A stretch of 64,000 nt of DNA, taken from NCBI GenBank assembly GCA_902764915.1, contig CACWXY010000003.1, positions 103,987 through 167,986 of the forward strand, given 5' to 3'. The stretch comes from an uncultured Eubacteriales bacterium (GTDB lineage: Bacteria > Bacillota > Clostridia > Christensenellales > Aristaeellaceae). The first letter of the stretch is position 1. Every line of letters starts with the position of its first letter. The position numbers and the translations under genes were made by a program. Positions 46,680 to 55,650 of the stretch are shown in pieces. The notes beneath the pieces were generated by a model. It saw nothing but the letters and a program-made list of their open reading frames with translations. It was not told the origin of the DNA and searched no databases.

Positions 46680-48140
46680 TTACCGCTTATCCTTATCAAT
46701 AAATTCCAAGGTTATCGTTGCCAGCATCACAAACACAATAATGAACATTATCAAATGCAGCCAATAGCCAATGACATGGCTGTCATCACACTCATAATCA
46801 CGGTTATAGCTGACCGCTGCAGCCTTTTCCTCCAGGAATGATTTCACCCGGTCTTCGCCTACCAGATCCAATACCTTTCCCAAAGTAGTCTTCAGGGTGA
46901 TCTCCATGTCGCGTTTGGACTGAACATCCGCGTTCCCTGCCAGCCAGTCAATCGCTTCACCTACGGAAATCTTCCCGTTAATCTGGACATCGCTGTACTT
47001 TTCCAGAAGACCCATGGCATCCACCGCATTGAGCACGTCACCCACTGTGGTCAGATGAACGATTTTCTTGTCCAGCAAAGCCTTGGCCTCACTTGACGAC
47101 AGAATTGTATCAATCAGTCCGCCCACATTGATACCCAACGGGCCGAACTCATAATTGCGAATCTTTTCCCATTCCTCAGACTCCATCATAAACTGAAGTG
47201 CATCCTCAATAGTCAGATCATCCAGTATTCGCTCCTGACGGAAGGCATCGAAAGTAGCTGAACGCTCCAGAGTATCCTTGAGCTCACCCAGTGTAAACGC
47301 TCTGCCGATCTCCTTTTCACGCAGTGACTGGATCGCCTCATTGTCAGTTGCCTGCAGGACATCCAGAACCTGTCCTACCGTGACCGTCGCACCAATCTCG
47401 TTGTCCCGCATCTTGGTAAGCATATTGGAAATGGTGGCATACGGACGGTTGTTGGTATCAGCCTGTGCCGCGATCACTTTCAGAGCCGGATTGGAAATTG
47501 TAAAGTTTGTCAGAGGTTTGGTCCATTCAGGCAATGTCAGCATGCCGCCCGAAAAGACCAGCTGGAAAATCAGCACAAAAGGCATGATGGTCATAGCTGC
47601 CGTCGTACTATGCGCCAGCGTGGATACCCACAATGACAGCATATCCGATGCAAATGTAATCAAAAACATGGAAATACAAAGATCTACCATAAATGACTTG
47701 GTAATCAGCCCCTGCGAGGGATATTCTACCTGTGCGAGCGAGGTAATAAACAGTGTAATCACAGTCTGTGCAAGGCACAGCAGTGCCTGATACAGCATAT
47801 GGGAAAAGATATAGGAAGAGATATGCATACCGGAGCGGTGCTCTCGCTTGATCACATCGCGCTCACGGCAGATCACCTGAACGGAGTTGAAGCATCCGTT
47901 CCAGATGCACACGCACACCATAGCGAAAGCACCCATCAGCGTGCCTTCCATGTTGATAAAGAAGCGCTTGCGCACTACCATACCCACAAGGCCCGCAATC
48001 AAGGCCGCCATGGGCAGCACTTTCCAGTCGTTCTGATAGACAAACATGCGCAGCAGTTTTCCGAAGTAAATAAAGACCTGCGCGCCACGACCACGATAGC
48101 GGATGGTCACCTGTCTTGTTTTCTTATTTGATTCAGGCAT
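46680..48140 (-). CDS. ABC-2/ABCG-type permease with seven helical repeats in one loop
   Basis: 486 residues. Helices at about 40-58, 68-86, 112-135, 150-172 and 183-203 form an ABC-2 (ABCG-like) membrane domain, with a last helix at 456-480. Between the last two helices lies a ~200-residue soluble insert made of seven repeats starting at 253, 282, 309, 337, 364, 391 and 418, consensus TVG-x-VLD followed by a helix of ~15 residues. The start codon overlaps the ATPase stop by 8 bases, so the two proteins are made together. Such an insert is not part of ordinary ABCG transporters; it may bind a substrate or partner outside the membrane. Confidence 0.8.
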   Translation of the reverse strand: MPESNKKTRQVTIRYRGRGAQVFIYFGKLLRMFVYQNDWKVLPMAALIAGLVGMVVRKRFFINMEGTLMGAFAMVCVCIWNGCFNSVQVICRERDVIKREHRSGMHISSYIFSHMLYQALLCLAQTVITLFITSLAQVEYPSQGLITKSFMVDLCISMFLITFASDMLSLWVSTLAHSTTAAMTIMPFVLIFQLVFSGGMLTLPEWTKPLTNFTISNPALKVIAAQADTNNRPYATISNMLTKMRDNEIGATVTVGQVLDVLQATDNEAIQSLREKEIGRAFTLGELKDTLERSATFDAFRQERILDDLTIEDALQFMMESEEWEKIRNYEFGPLGINVGGLIDTILSSSEAKALLDKKIVHLTTVGDVLNAVDAMGLLEKYSDVQINGKISVGEAIDWLAGNADVQSKRDMEITLKTTLGKVLDLVGEDRVKSFLEEKAAAVSYNRDYECDDSHVIGYWLHLIMFIIVFVMLATITLEFIDKDKR

Positions 48141-49509
48141 GCTGCACCTCCGCGTACTTCATTACATATTCGTCAGCCAGACCATCGCCGCCCTCTTCCT
48201 TGCGGTTGACTGATTTGACGATCTGCTCCATCGTATCCCTCTGGAAGAACGCTTTGGCGTCTTCAATGCTTCCATAGTAAGCCAGTCTGCCCGTGCGTGC
48301 ACTGTCCTTGGCCAGCACAATCACGTCATCAAACAGATCAATCACCCGGTCAGGCGTATGGGTAATCACGATGACGATCTTCCCGGTGTCTGCAATCTTG
48401 CGCAGCTGTTCAAACAATTCTCTGGCCATTACGCCATCCAGACCGCTGTCCGGTTCGTCCAGGATGAACAGAGAGGGATTGCTGATAAACTCCATGGAGA
48501 TGGACAGACGTTTTTTCTGTCCGCCGGACAGTTTCTCCACCAGATTATTCTTGACCGGCTTCAGGCCAAAGATGTCCATGACCTCATCCACACGCTCCCG
48601 ACGCTGTCTGCCGGATACATCCTTGGGCAGGCGAAGTTTGGCAGCATCCAGCAGGGTATTGAGCACCGTATCCTTATTCCGCATCATCTCACTCTGCGGT
48701 ACAAAGCCTACTTCGTACTTGATCTTTTTGTACTGGGTATACAGATTGTTTCCATTGAGCATCACTTCAGCGTCTGCTTTTTCATAGCCATTGATCGCAT
48801 TCAGATATGTCGTCTTGCCCGCACCAGAGCCGCCCAGCAGCAGCACCATATGCCCCTGAGGAATGCTCATATGAATATCCCTGAGCAGGACTTTCTTCTG
48901 GAAGAATTCTGTTGCACTGCGCTCCTTCAGGTTGACTGTGAGACCCTCATCCATGACAGTGGCACTGCCGGAAGTAGCCAGGCGTGCCATTTCTTCTCTG
49001 AGATCCTCCACCTTCCACGCCGGCTGATATTTGCGGTTGAATCCCCAGATCAGCGCGGGAATAAACTGTGTATAGGAAGTGAGACACAGCAGTAACCAGC
49101 GCTTGCGCACACCATACACACCAGTCAGACCGCTCCACACACGAATGCCATAGATCCATCTGGCAAACTCCAGTGAGAGAATCAGGATCAGCAGCATAAA
49201 CACACGAAAGATCCTTCCATCCATTGTGCTGCTGTCAAGATCAAGAAGCCAATGGCTATTTCCTGAGAGCCATACATTTAAGACGGCTTCCCCCACGGTT
49301 ATCAGGCTGTAGATCCGACCCTCAGGCTCGCGCCCTGCACATCGTGAAAGCTGGTATTCACGCGCTCCTGGAAACAGCGACCACCAGCCCTGAAGACCTG
49401 ACTTCTGCAGAATGCGCCATATGCCTGCCATATGCAGAGCAGCCAGCAGAATCATCACCTCATCGTTGGAACCAAACATGATATAACCCAGAACACTCAG
49501 CGCTCGCAT
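48133..49509 (-). CDS. ABCG-type ATPase with N-terminal membrane domain
   Basis: 458 residues. The first ~160 have about four hydrophobic segments with SGLQGWWSLFPGAREY, like the DUF5684/signal-peptidase-I-like small membrane domain. From about 185 an ATPase of ABCG/EPDR type follows: Walker A GGSGAGKTT, signature KLSGGQKKRLSISMEF, Walker B LFILDEPDSGLD, switch VITHTPD. It pairs with the repeat-bearing permease, whose gene it overlaps, and follows a BI-1-family gene. Reversed ABCG order (ATPase at the N-terminus, permease separate) is typical of bacterial relatives. The substrate is unknown. Confidence 0.85.
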   Translation of the reverse strand: MRALSVLGYIMFGSNDEVMILLAALHMAGIWRILQKSGLQGWWSLFPGAREYQLSRCAGREPEGRIYSLITVGEAVLNVWLSGNSHWLLDLDSSTMDGRIFRVFMLLILILSLEFARWIYGIRVWSGLTGVYGVRKRWLLLCLTSYTQFIPALIWGFNRKYQPAWKVEDLREEMARLATSGSATVMDEGLTVNLKERSATEFFQKKVLLRDIHMSIPQGHMVLLLGGSGAGKTTYLNAINGYEKADAEVMLNGNNLYTQYKKIKYEVGFVPQSEMMRNKDTVLNTLLDAAKLRLPKDVSGRQRRERVDEVMDIFGLKPVKNNLVEKLSGGQKKRLSISMEFISNPSLFILDEPDSGLDGVMARELFEQLRKIADTGKIVIVITHTPDRVIDLFDDVIVLAKDSARTGRLAYYGSIEDAKAFFQRDTMEQIVKSVNRKEEGGDGLADEYVMKYAEVQHA

Positions 49510-49530
49510 ATGTTTTCCCCTTCTCTGACT

Positions 49531-50382
49531 TTATGCACTTTTCTTATTGTCAGTAAGCTGCATCAGAAGGTCCAGAATCTTCAGATAAATCCAGATCACG
49601 GTGAACACCAGACCAAACGCGGCAGACCATTCATATTCCTTGGGATAATGCTCCCTGACGCATTCATCGATCACAGAAAAATCACTGATCAGGAACAGAG
49701 CGGCAATCACCAGGCCAATCACATCCACGGCAATGGTAAAACCAGCATTCTGCATCATAGCCTGCACATACGGCCGGGTCGCCGGAATCAGACTGCCAAG
49801 GAAGCTCAATACTCCCAGTCCGATGCTGCCCAGCATCAGCGCCAGAAGTACCGTGCGGAATTTCTTATCCGCCTTGATAATGCCGGAAGAATACAGATAG
49901 CTCATCACTGCCACCACAGCAATGGTCAGCAGCAGTGCTTCCAGTCCCAGATATTCATATCCGTTGAGCACTTTAAACACCAGGAAAGAGATGACGTATC
50001 CCTGGCTGGCAGCATACAGTGTGCCGGTCACAGGAACCGTTCTGCGCACAAAGATGCCCGCCAACTCACTTACAAGCCCCACCAGCAATACAACGCCGAC
50101 GATCACCGCTTCCTTCTGCGTCAGAGAAACAGTGAACTGCTTATAGACCTCGATGGTCTGCCACACCGGCTCACTGGCCATCATGTTTTTTACCAGCAGC
50201 TGTGCAATCATACCCACCAGTGTAATCAAAAGGAAATAAGTGGTTTTCACAGCGATGCCGTAGTAAGAAGCCGCATTGGTTTCCGAACGCTCTGTCATTT
50301 TGCTCAGACGGTTCAGAATCGGATTGGACCGAAGCAAGGTATTTCCTTTCGTTTTCTGCGTCTGTGGTAATGTCTGATTCAT
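49531..50382 (-). CDS. Bax inhibitor-1/YccA-family-like membrane protein
   Basis: 283 residues with seven hydrophobic segments. The spacing and the segments SYYGIAVKTTYFLLITL, VTGTLYAASQGYVISFL and DFSVIDECVREHYPKEYEW match the Firmicute BI-1/YccA-type group, whose members act as membrane calcium or proton leak channels or protease modulators. It is the first gene of the three-gene operon with the ABCG-type transporter. Twenty-odd bases separate it from the ATPase gene. Its function in this context is unknown. Confidence 0.78.
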   Translation of the reverse strand: MNQTLPQTQKTKGNTLLRSNPILNRLSKMTERSETNAASYYGIAVKTTYFLLITLVGMIAQLLVKNMMASEPVWQTIEVYKQFTVSLTQKEAVIVGVVLLVGLVSELAGIFVRRTVPVTGTLYAASQGYVISFLVFKVLNGYEYLGLEALLLTIAVVAVMSYLYSSGIIKADKKFRTVLLALMLGSIGLGVLSFLGSLIPATRPYVQAMMQNAGFTIAVDVIGLVIAALFLISDFSVIDECVREHYPKEYEWSAAFGLVFTVIWIYLKILDLLMQLTDNKKSA

Positions 50383-50655
50383 AGCTTTCGCTCTCTTTTC
50401 TCTCTAGATTTATTTCCGATACCTGTAGAAGGTTACGTCCACACAACCCCTTATGTCAGTCACAATGTATGGTTCTTTTCATCCCCTCCGGGCCTGTGAA
50501 TCAATGCTTTTCCCAGTAAAGCCTGGTCGGTGTGAAGGAACCTGGCCTGCCTTTGCCGTATTTCCTTCCGTATTGCAGAAGAAGACCAGCCTCATCATTT
50601 CATCTTTCATTCCCGCATCAGAGCTCGGGCCATCTCATCGTCTTCAGCTGTTCGG

Positions 50656-51747
50656 TCACGGGCGCCTGATTTTCAAAGACAGCTGATTGGGATAGGCCGC
50701 CCCTTCCTGCCAGGCATAGTCCATGCTTTCCGTTTCGCCCTTGAGTAACGCCAGAGAAAGGTCGTCACCTGCCGCTGTCACATCCATCCGAGTGCCGCCA
50801 TAGCCAATTATCCACTCCGCACTCTCGGACACTTCGGCATACTCGCACACAGCCTGAAGCCGCGGCTGCTCCAGCCTGGGCAGTATCATCTGTACGCTTT
50901 CTTCGAAGGCAAGCTGTATTCGGTTCGCCAGTTTCGGGGCCATCTGGTTTTTATGACAATAAGCTTCGATCTCGCCCGCCATGCCGAGAAAATCATAGTC
51001 CCGGCTTGCAATCGTCAACTCCAGCACCTTCAGTTTCCGGATAAAGCGACGGGTGTTCTCCCGCCGCGGATGCTCAAAGATCTGTTCCGGCGTGCCGTCC
51101 TCATAGATGCCGCCTTCATCCATATAGAAGATGCGATTAGCTATGGTCCGAGCAAACTGCATTTCATGCGTGACAATCATCATGGTCTTGCCTGTTTTCG
51201 CCAATGTTCGAATCACGGCCTGCACTTCCCCCACCATGGTGGGATCCAATGCGCTGGTGGGTTCATCCAGCAGAATTACGTCCGGATCCATGGCCAGGGT
51301 ACGCGCAATGGCAATGCGCTGCTTCTGTCCGCCAGACAGCTCATCCGGATAATTCAGCGCTTTCTCGGCAAGACCTACAATACGCAGAAGCCGCATTCCC
51401 TCGTCATACGCTTCCTGCTTGCTTTTTCCCAAAAGGTCCATTGGCGACAGCATGATGTTTTCAATTACTGTCAGATGGCTAAAAAGATTGAAAGACTGGA
51501 ATACCATTCCCATCTTCTGACGCACTTTGCTGATATCGCATTTTCTGTCCGTAATTTCAGTGTCATTCACCCAGATGCGCCCTGCGGTAGGCTTCTCCAG
51601 CAGATTCATGCAGCGAAGCAATGTACTTTTGCCGGTGCCGGACGGACCGATCACGGCAATTACATCGCCGTCATGAATTTCCACACTGACATCTTTCAAA
51701 GGCGTTATGTTAGGATATTCCTTTTTCAGATGTTCGATTTTAATCAT
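50656..51747 (-). CDS. Polar amino-acid ABC ATPase with GHKL-like C-terminal extension
   Basis: Residues 1-245 are a GlnQ/ArtP-type ATPase: Walker A GPSGTGKST, signature ELSGGQKQRIAIARTLAM, Walker B VILLDEPTSALDP, switch VTHEMQFA. About 118 extra residues follow. They contain AYCHKNQMAPKLANRIQLAF with EESVQMIL, which parallels the GHKL N-box helix of the MATE fusion (AFCRAHGQGQQLANRIAL). The Asn of the N-box and the DxGxG box are absent, so it may be a sensor or docking domain. The ATG overlaps the stop of the binding-protein/permease gene by 8 bases; the two make one importer. Confidence 0.88.
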   Translation of the reverse strand: MIKIEHLKKEYPNITPLKDVSVEIHDGDVIAVIGPSGTGKSTLLRCMNLLEKPTAGRIWVNDTEITDRKCDISKVRQKMGMVFQSFNLFSHLTVIENIMLSPMDLLGKSKQEAYDEGMRLLRIVGLAEKALNYPDELSGGQKQRIAIARTLAMDPDVILLDEPTSALDPTMVGEVQAVIRTLAKTGKTMMIVTHEMQFARTIANRIFYMDEGGIYEDGTPEQIFEHPRRENTRRFIRKLKVLELTIASRDYDFLGMAGEIEAYCHKNQMAPKLANRIQLAFEESVQMILPRLEQPRLQAVCEYAEVSESAEWIIGYGGTRMDVTAAGDDLSLALLKGETESMDYAWQEGAAYPNQLSLKIRRP

Positions 51748-54700
51748 AGGTATTCACCCCTTTCAGAATACGCTCCGGCTTACGCTTCTTGGCATCCATG
51801 CCGACACGGATCCGACTGACAACCCATCCAAACAGTCCCTCCAATACAAAATAGATGATTGTCACAGCAATCAGTGGGAAGAAGGCTTCATAGGTCCGGC
51901 TGCGCACAATATCACCCATCTTGGTCAGATCCTGCACGGCGATATATCCTACAATCGCCGTAGACTTGATAAGCCCGACAATCTCGCCTTTATAGGCAGG
52001 CAGAACATGCGGAATCGCCTGCGGCAGTATTATTCTGAAGAAAGTATGCCGGTTCGAGTGTCCCAGCGCATAGGCGGCTTCATACTGCCCCCGATCAATC
52101 GTCCCGACGCCCATCTGCAGCAAGCCAATCACCGCTGCACCAAAGGTAAGCGTAAATCCGATTACCGCCACCGCTATGCTGCTGATGGCAACAGAACCGA
52201 AAATAATATAGTACAGGATCATCAGCAGTACAACCATGGGCGTGCCCTGCACAAGCCACATGGAAAACCGCGTCACACCGGTGGCGATAAGATTGCCATT
52301 TCTGCACAGCATGAACACCACAAAGCCAAGCAGCGTGCCAAACAGTGCGGAAAGCAGGGTTATCAGCATGGTTGTGCCGATTCCCTCAAGGAACAACTGC
52401 CAGCGATTTTCCCGAAGGAATGTCTTTCTAAAGCTTGTGACAATGCCTTCCCAGAAGGAGGCATCCGAGCCATCCGCAACCGTTTCTTTTGCTGGTGGTT
52501 CCGCTTTCAGCACGGTCATGACTGTACCGCCGATATAGTATGGTACAGAGAAATTCACATTTTCCTTGCGCTCTTCCGTGATTGAGATGCCAGCAGCTGC
52601 GAAATCCGCTTTGCCGGACTGCACCGCCGGCAGAATTCCGTCAAAGTTCATTTCGTTCACTATCAGTCCATAGCCATTCGCTTCACAGAACTGGGCCGCC
52701 ATATCAATTTCCATGCCTGCTATCTGACCATTTCGATAATAGCTCATTGGCGCATAGGCGCTTTCTGTCGCCATGATCAGGGTGCCATTCGTCGCAGGGA
52801 AAGCAGCATAGTCCGGTATCGTTTTCTCCGAATCGGGCCCAGTGATCCACTTTTGTTTGATTTCCTCCAGCTTCCCGTTTTCCTGTATGGACACAAGCCA
52901 GGCATTGATCTGAGACAGCAGCCCATCTCCCTTGTCTGTCTTGGAAAACACAAAGCCATACGCAAACTCATCCATGCGTTCACTGAGAACGGTCAGCCGC
53001 GAATCCTCGGCAGCCATCATCCGAAGCACCGGCTCATCCCCGGGAAAACCATCAATCTTATCGGCCTCCAAAGCAGCTACCATATCGGGGTAGGAATTGT
53101 AATAGCTCAGATGTACATCCGGCAGCGTTTTCAGAACAATCTCGTCAAACGTTGTGCCGGTCTGAATGCCAATCCGCTTGCCGGAAAGTTCTTCCAGAGA
53201 ATTGTAGACTGCCTTTGTGACAGCAGACGCCTGCGGTTTTATAACCGCCAAGGCGCAGCCACCCCTGTAAGTCGGTGAACTGAACAGTACGCTTTCAGCG
53301 CGTTCCTCCGTAATGGAAATACAGCAGGCAGCAAAATCACATTTTTCCGTCTGTACGGCTGCCAGTATACCGTCAAAGTTCATCGGAACCACGTTGAGCC
53401 GGTAGCCATACGCTTCGCAGAAACGGGCGGCAATATCCACATCATAGCCTATTATGCGATTGTTCTGCATAATCGCAAACGGCACATAGGACGGGTCCAC
53501 CGCCATACGCAGGGTACCGTTAGTATCTGGCAGGGATTCGTAATCCAGAACAGCCCGCCTTTCCGCGTCCGCTCCAAACCAGATACTGTCAATCTCCTCC
53601 ATGGTTCCATTCGTCCAGAGCTGATCCACAAAAGCACTGTACTGGTCACGCAATGCCTCACCCGCCTCTGTCTTGGGGAATATGGCACCCATACCACTGT
53701 TATCCAGTCTTTCATCCAGGATCATCATCCCATCATTTTCAAGCATCATATACCGAATAACAGGCTCATCCGTACACCAGGCATCCACTTTTCCGGTGAG
53801 CAGTGCTGTCATGGCATCCATCTGGGTATTGAAGTATTGGACTTCAGCCCCAGGAATAGCATTCTCCACCAGTTCACCGCAAATCGTGCCGGTCTGTACA
53901 CTGACACGTCGGCCTTCCAGGTCTGCCAGAGAACCCGCAGCAGCTTTCTGCTCTGCCTGCGGGATATCGGAGGCCAGAACGCCCAGCACCACCCCGCCCA
54001 CACTGGTGGGATCGGAAAATAGCACCTGTTCCCTGCGTTCTTCGGTTACGTTCATGTCGGTCGTAAAGTCATACTTCCCGGACTGAATTGCCGGAATACG
54101 CGCAGCAAAATCCACATCCCCCAGTTCCAGCTGATATCCGGCATACCGACAAAAACGTACCACCAGATCAATGTCATAGCCCACGTTTTTTCCGTCCTTG
54201 ATATAAGAGAAAGGCATGTCCGTGGAAGTCGTTACCACACGGATGGTTCCTCTTTCACCGGTAAGCCCGGACATATCCACCACTTTACGCTCTTCATCCA
54301 TGCCGAACCAGATATCATCCAGTTCCTGGATTGTGCCGTCTGCATGGCACTGTGCCAGAAACGCATTCAGTTCTTCGCACAGTGCGGCACTCTTCGGGTC
54401 ATTTTTGCGAAAGGCAAAGCTTTGCTCCTGCGTTGTAATACGGTCATGAATATATTCAATCCTCGGCTGTTCCGCATGTACGCTTTTCAGCCCCGGTTCA
54501 TCGCCCAGATACGCGTCAATCTTTCCTGTCAGCAGTGCCGTAATACAATCGGGATAGCTACTGAACAGCAGGTACTCGCTGTCAGGAAAATTCTCATGCG
54601 CAATACTCTCCATCAGCGGGCCGGTAAGCACCCCGATGCGCTTTCCGTTATAAGCTTTCCAAGCCGGCGAGGATATATTTTCCTTCTTTGCCTCGCCCCG

Positions 54701-55474
54701 GACCATGACCCCCAGTTTTTCCTCATAGAGAAAATCGGAAAAACGTAACGCTTCCTCACGTTCCGACGTCACATTCAGGTTTGCCATTATGCAGTCAACA
54801 TCTCCGGTCACAGCAGCCGGTATGATTGCGCCGTAATCGTACACCTTGAAGCGTATGTCAGCCCCCAGCCATGCGGCAAAGCGATAGGCCATTTCCACGT
54901 CAAATCCTTGCAGCCCGTTTTCTCCGTAATAGCTGTAGGGCGGGGCAATCCCCGTTGTGCCCACTGTGAGATGCTGAGAAGGCTGCTGCGGCAGAGGGAT
55001 GTCCGGCATGACATCATTTCCATCCATTACCCATCGCTGCCGCATATCATCCAATGTTCCGTCTGCTCTGATTTCCCCGATGAACCGGTTCAGCTTTTCT
55101 TCCAGATTTTCAATGGAAGATACAGGAGAAATGCCCACAGCAACGCGGACCGACTCCTCCAGGGTCTCATCCAGCAGATGAACCCCGGAAACATCATTCG
55201 CCAAGGCAACACGCATCTGATCGATGTCAAACACATAGGCATCTATCTTTCCCTGAGCCAGCGCCATGTAAGCCGTACTGTTGTCTGTGAAGTAAACCAG
55301 GCCTGCCTGGGGCAGTTCCCCTTGTACAATCATTTCTGCAGCACTGCCCTGGGATATTCCCACCAGCATCCCCGGTTGATTCAACTGCACCAGCGAAGAT
55401 ATTTCTTTCTCTGCCATTCCTGGATAGGAAAAGAGAATCATTGCCGCTATGAGGGTGAGCAGTATTTTTTTCAT
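51740..55474 (-). CDS. Amino-acid ABC importer: concatenated binding-protein domains fused to permease
   Basis: 1244 residues. After a signal peptide come several family-3 solute-binding units in tandem. Fresh N-lobes begin near 165 (LTVGTTGIAPPYSY), 415 (IRVVTTSTDMPFSY), 660 (LRMAVDPSYVPFA) and 905 (LIMATESAYAPMSY), each with the T-x-ER motif (NVTSEREE, NVTEERRE, SITEERAE, SITEERKE). The part before 165 is only a C-lobe, and the last unit is only an N-lobe running straight into the permease domain (about 1030-1235; EAAYALGHS and QAIPHVLPAYKGEIV). This gives about four binding sites per chain, eight per dimer. The ATPase is encoded next. Confidence 0.88.
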   Translation of the reverse strand: MKKILLTLIAAMILFSYPGMAEKEISSLVQLNQPGMLVGISQGSAAEMIVQGELPQAGLVYFTDNSTAYMALAQGKIDAYVFDIDQMRVALANDVSGVHLLDETLEESVRVAVGISPVSSIENLEEKLNRFIGEIRADGTLDDMRQRWVMDGNDVMPDIPLPQQPSQHLTVGTTGIAPPYSYYGENGLQGFDVEMAYRFAAWLGADIRFKVYDYGAIIPAAVTGDVDCIMANLNVTSEREEALRFSDFLYEEKLGVMVRGEAKKENISSPAWKAYNGKRIGVLTGPLMESIAHENFPDSEYLLFSSYPDCITALLTGKIDAYLGDEPGLKSVHAEQPRIEYIHDRITTQEQSFAFRKNDPKSAALCEELNAFLAQCHADGTIQELDDIWFGMDEERKVVDMSGLTGERGTIRVVTTSTDMPFSYIKDGKNVGYDIDLVVRFCRYAGYQLELGDVDFAARIPAIQSGKYDFTTDMNVTEERREQVLFSDPTSVGGVVLGVLASDIPQAEQKAAAGSLADLEGRRVSVQTGTICGELVENAIPGAEVQYFNTQMDAMTALLTGKVDAWCTDEPVIRYMMLENDGMMILDERLDNSGMGAIFPKTEAGEALRDQYSAFVDQLWTNGTMEEIDSIWFGADAERRAVLDYESLPDTNGTLRMAVDPSYVPFAIMQNNRIIGYDVDIAARFCEAYGYRLNVVPMNFDGILAAVQTEKCDFAACCISITEERAESVLFSSPTYRGGCALAVIKPQASAVTKAVYNSLEELSGKRIGIQTGTTFDEIVLKTLPDVHLSYYNSYPDMVAALEADKIDGFPGDEPVLRMMAAEDSRLTVLSERMDEFAYGFVFSKTDKGDGLLSQINAWLVSIQENGKLEEIKQKWITGPDSEKTIPDYAAFPATNGTLIMATESAYAPMSYYRNGQIAGMEIDMAAQFCEANGYGLIVNEMNFDGILPAVQSGKADFAAAGISITEERKENVNFSVPYYIGGTVMTVLKAEPPAKETVADGSDASFWEGIVTSFRKTFLRENRWQLFLEGIGTTMLITLLSALFGTLLGFVVFMLCRNGNLIATGVTRFSMWLVQGTPMVVLLMILYYIIFGSVAISSIAVAVIGFTLTFGAAVIGLLQMGVGTIDRGQYEAAYALGHSNRHTFFRIILPQAIPHVLPAYKGEIVGLIKSTAIVGYIAVQDLTKMGDIVRSRTYEAFFPLIAVTIIYFVLEGLFGWVVSRIRVGMDAKKRKPERILKGVNTYD

Positions 55475-55650
55475 GCTGTCTCTTTCTTTCCTTTCATTCT
55501 TGACTGCTGAGACACCTATTTTCCTTTTTTATTCTTTCCTGCCTGACAGCTTTCTGCGATAGCAGAAGCATATTCTTTCCCAGTCCATACGCTTCCGGCT
55601 GATCTTTTGCAAAAAAAGAGAGGCCGCTACTGCGTTAAATCGGATGCTCG

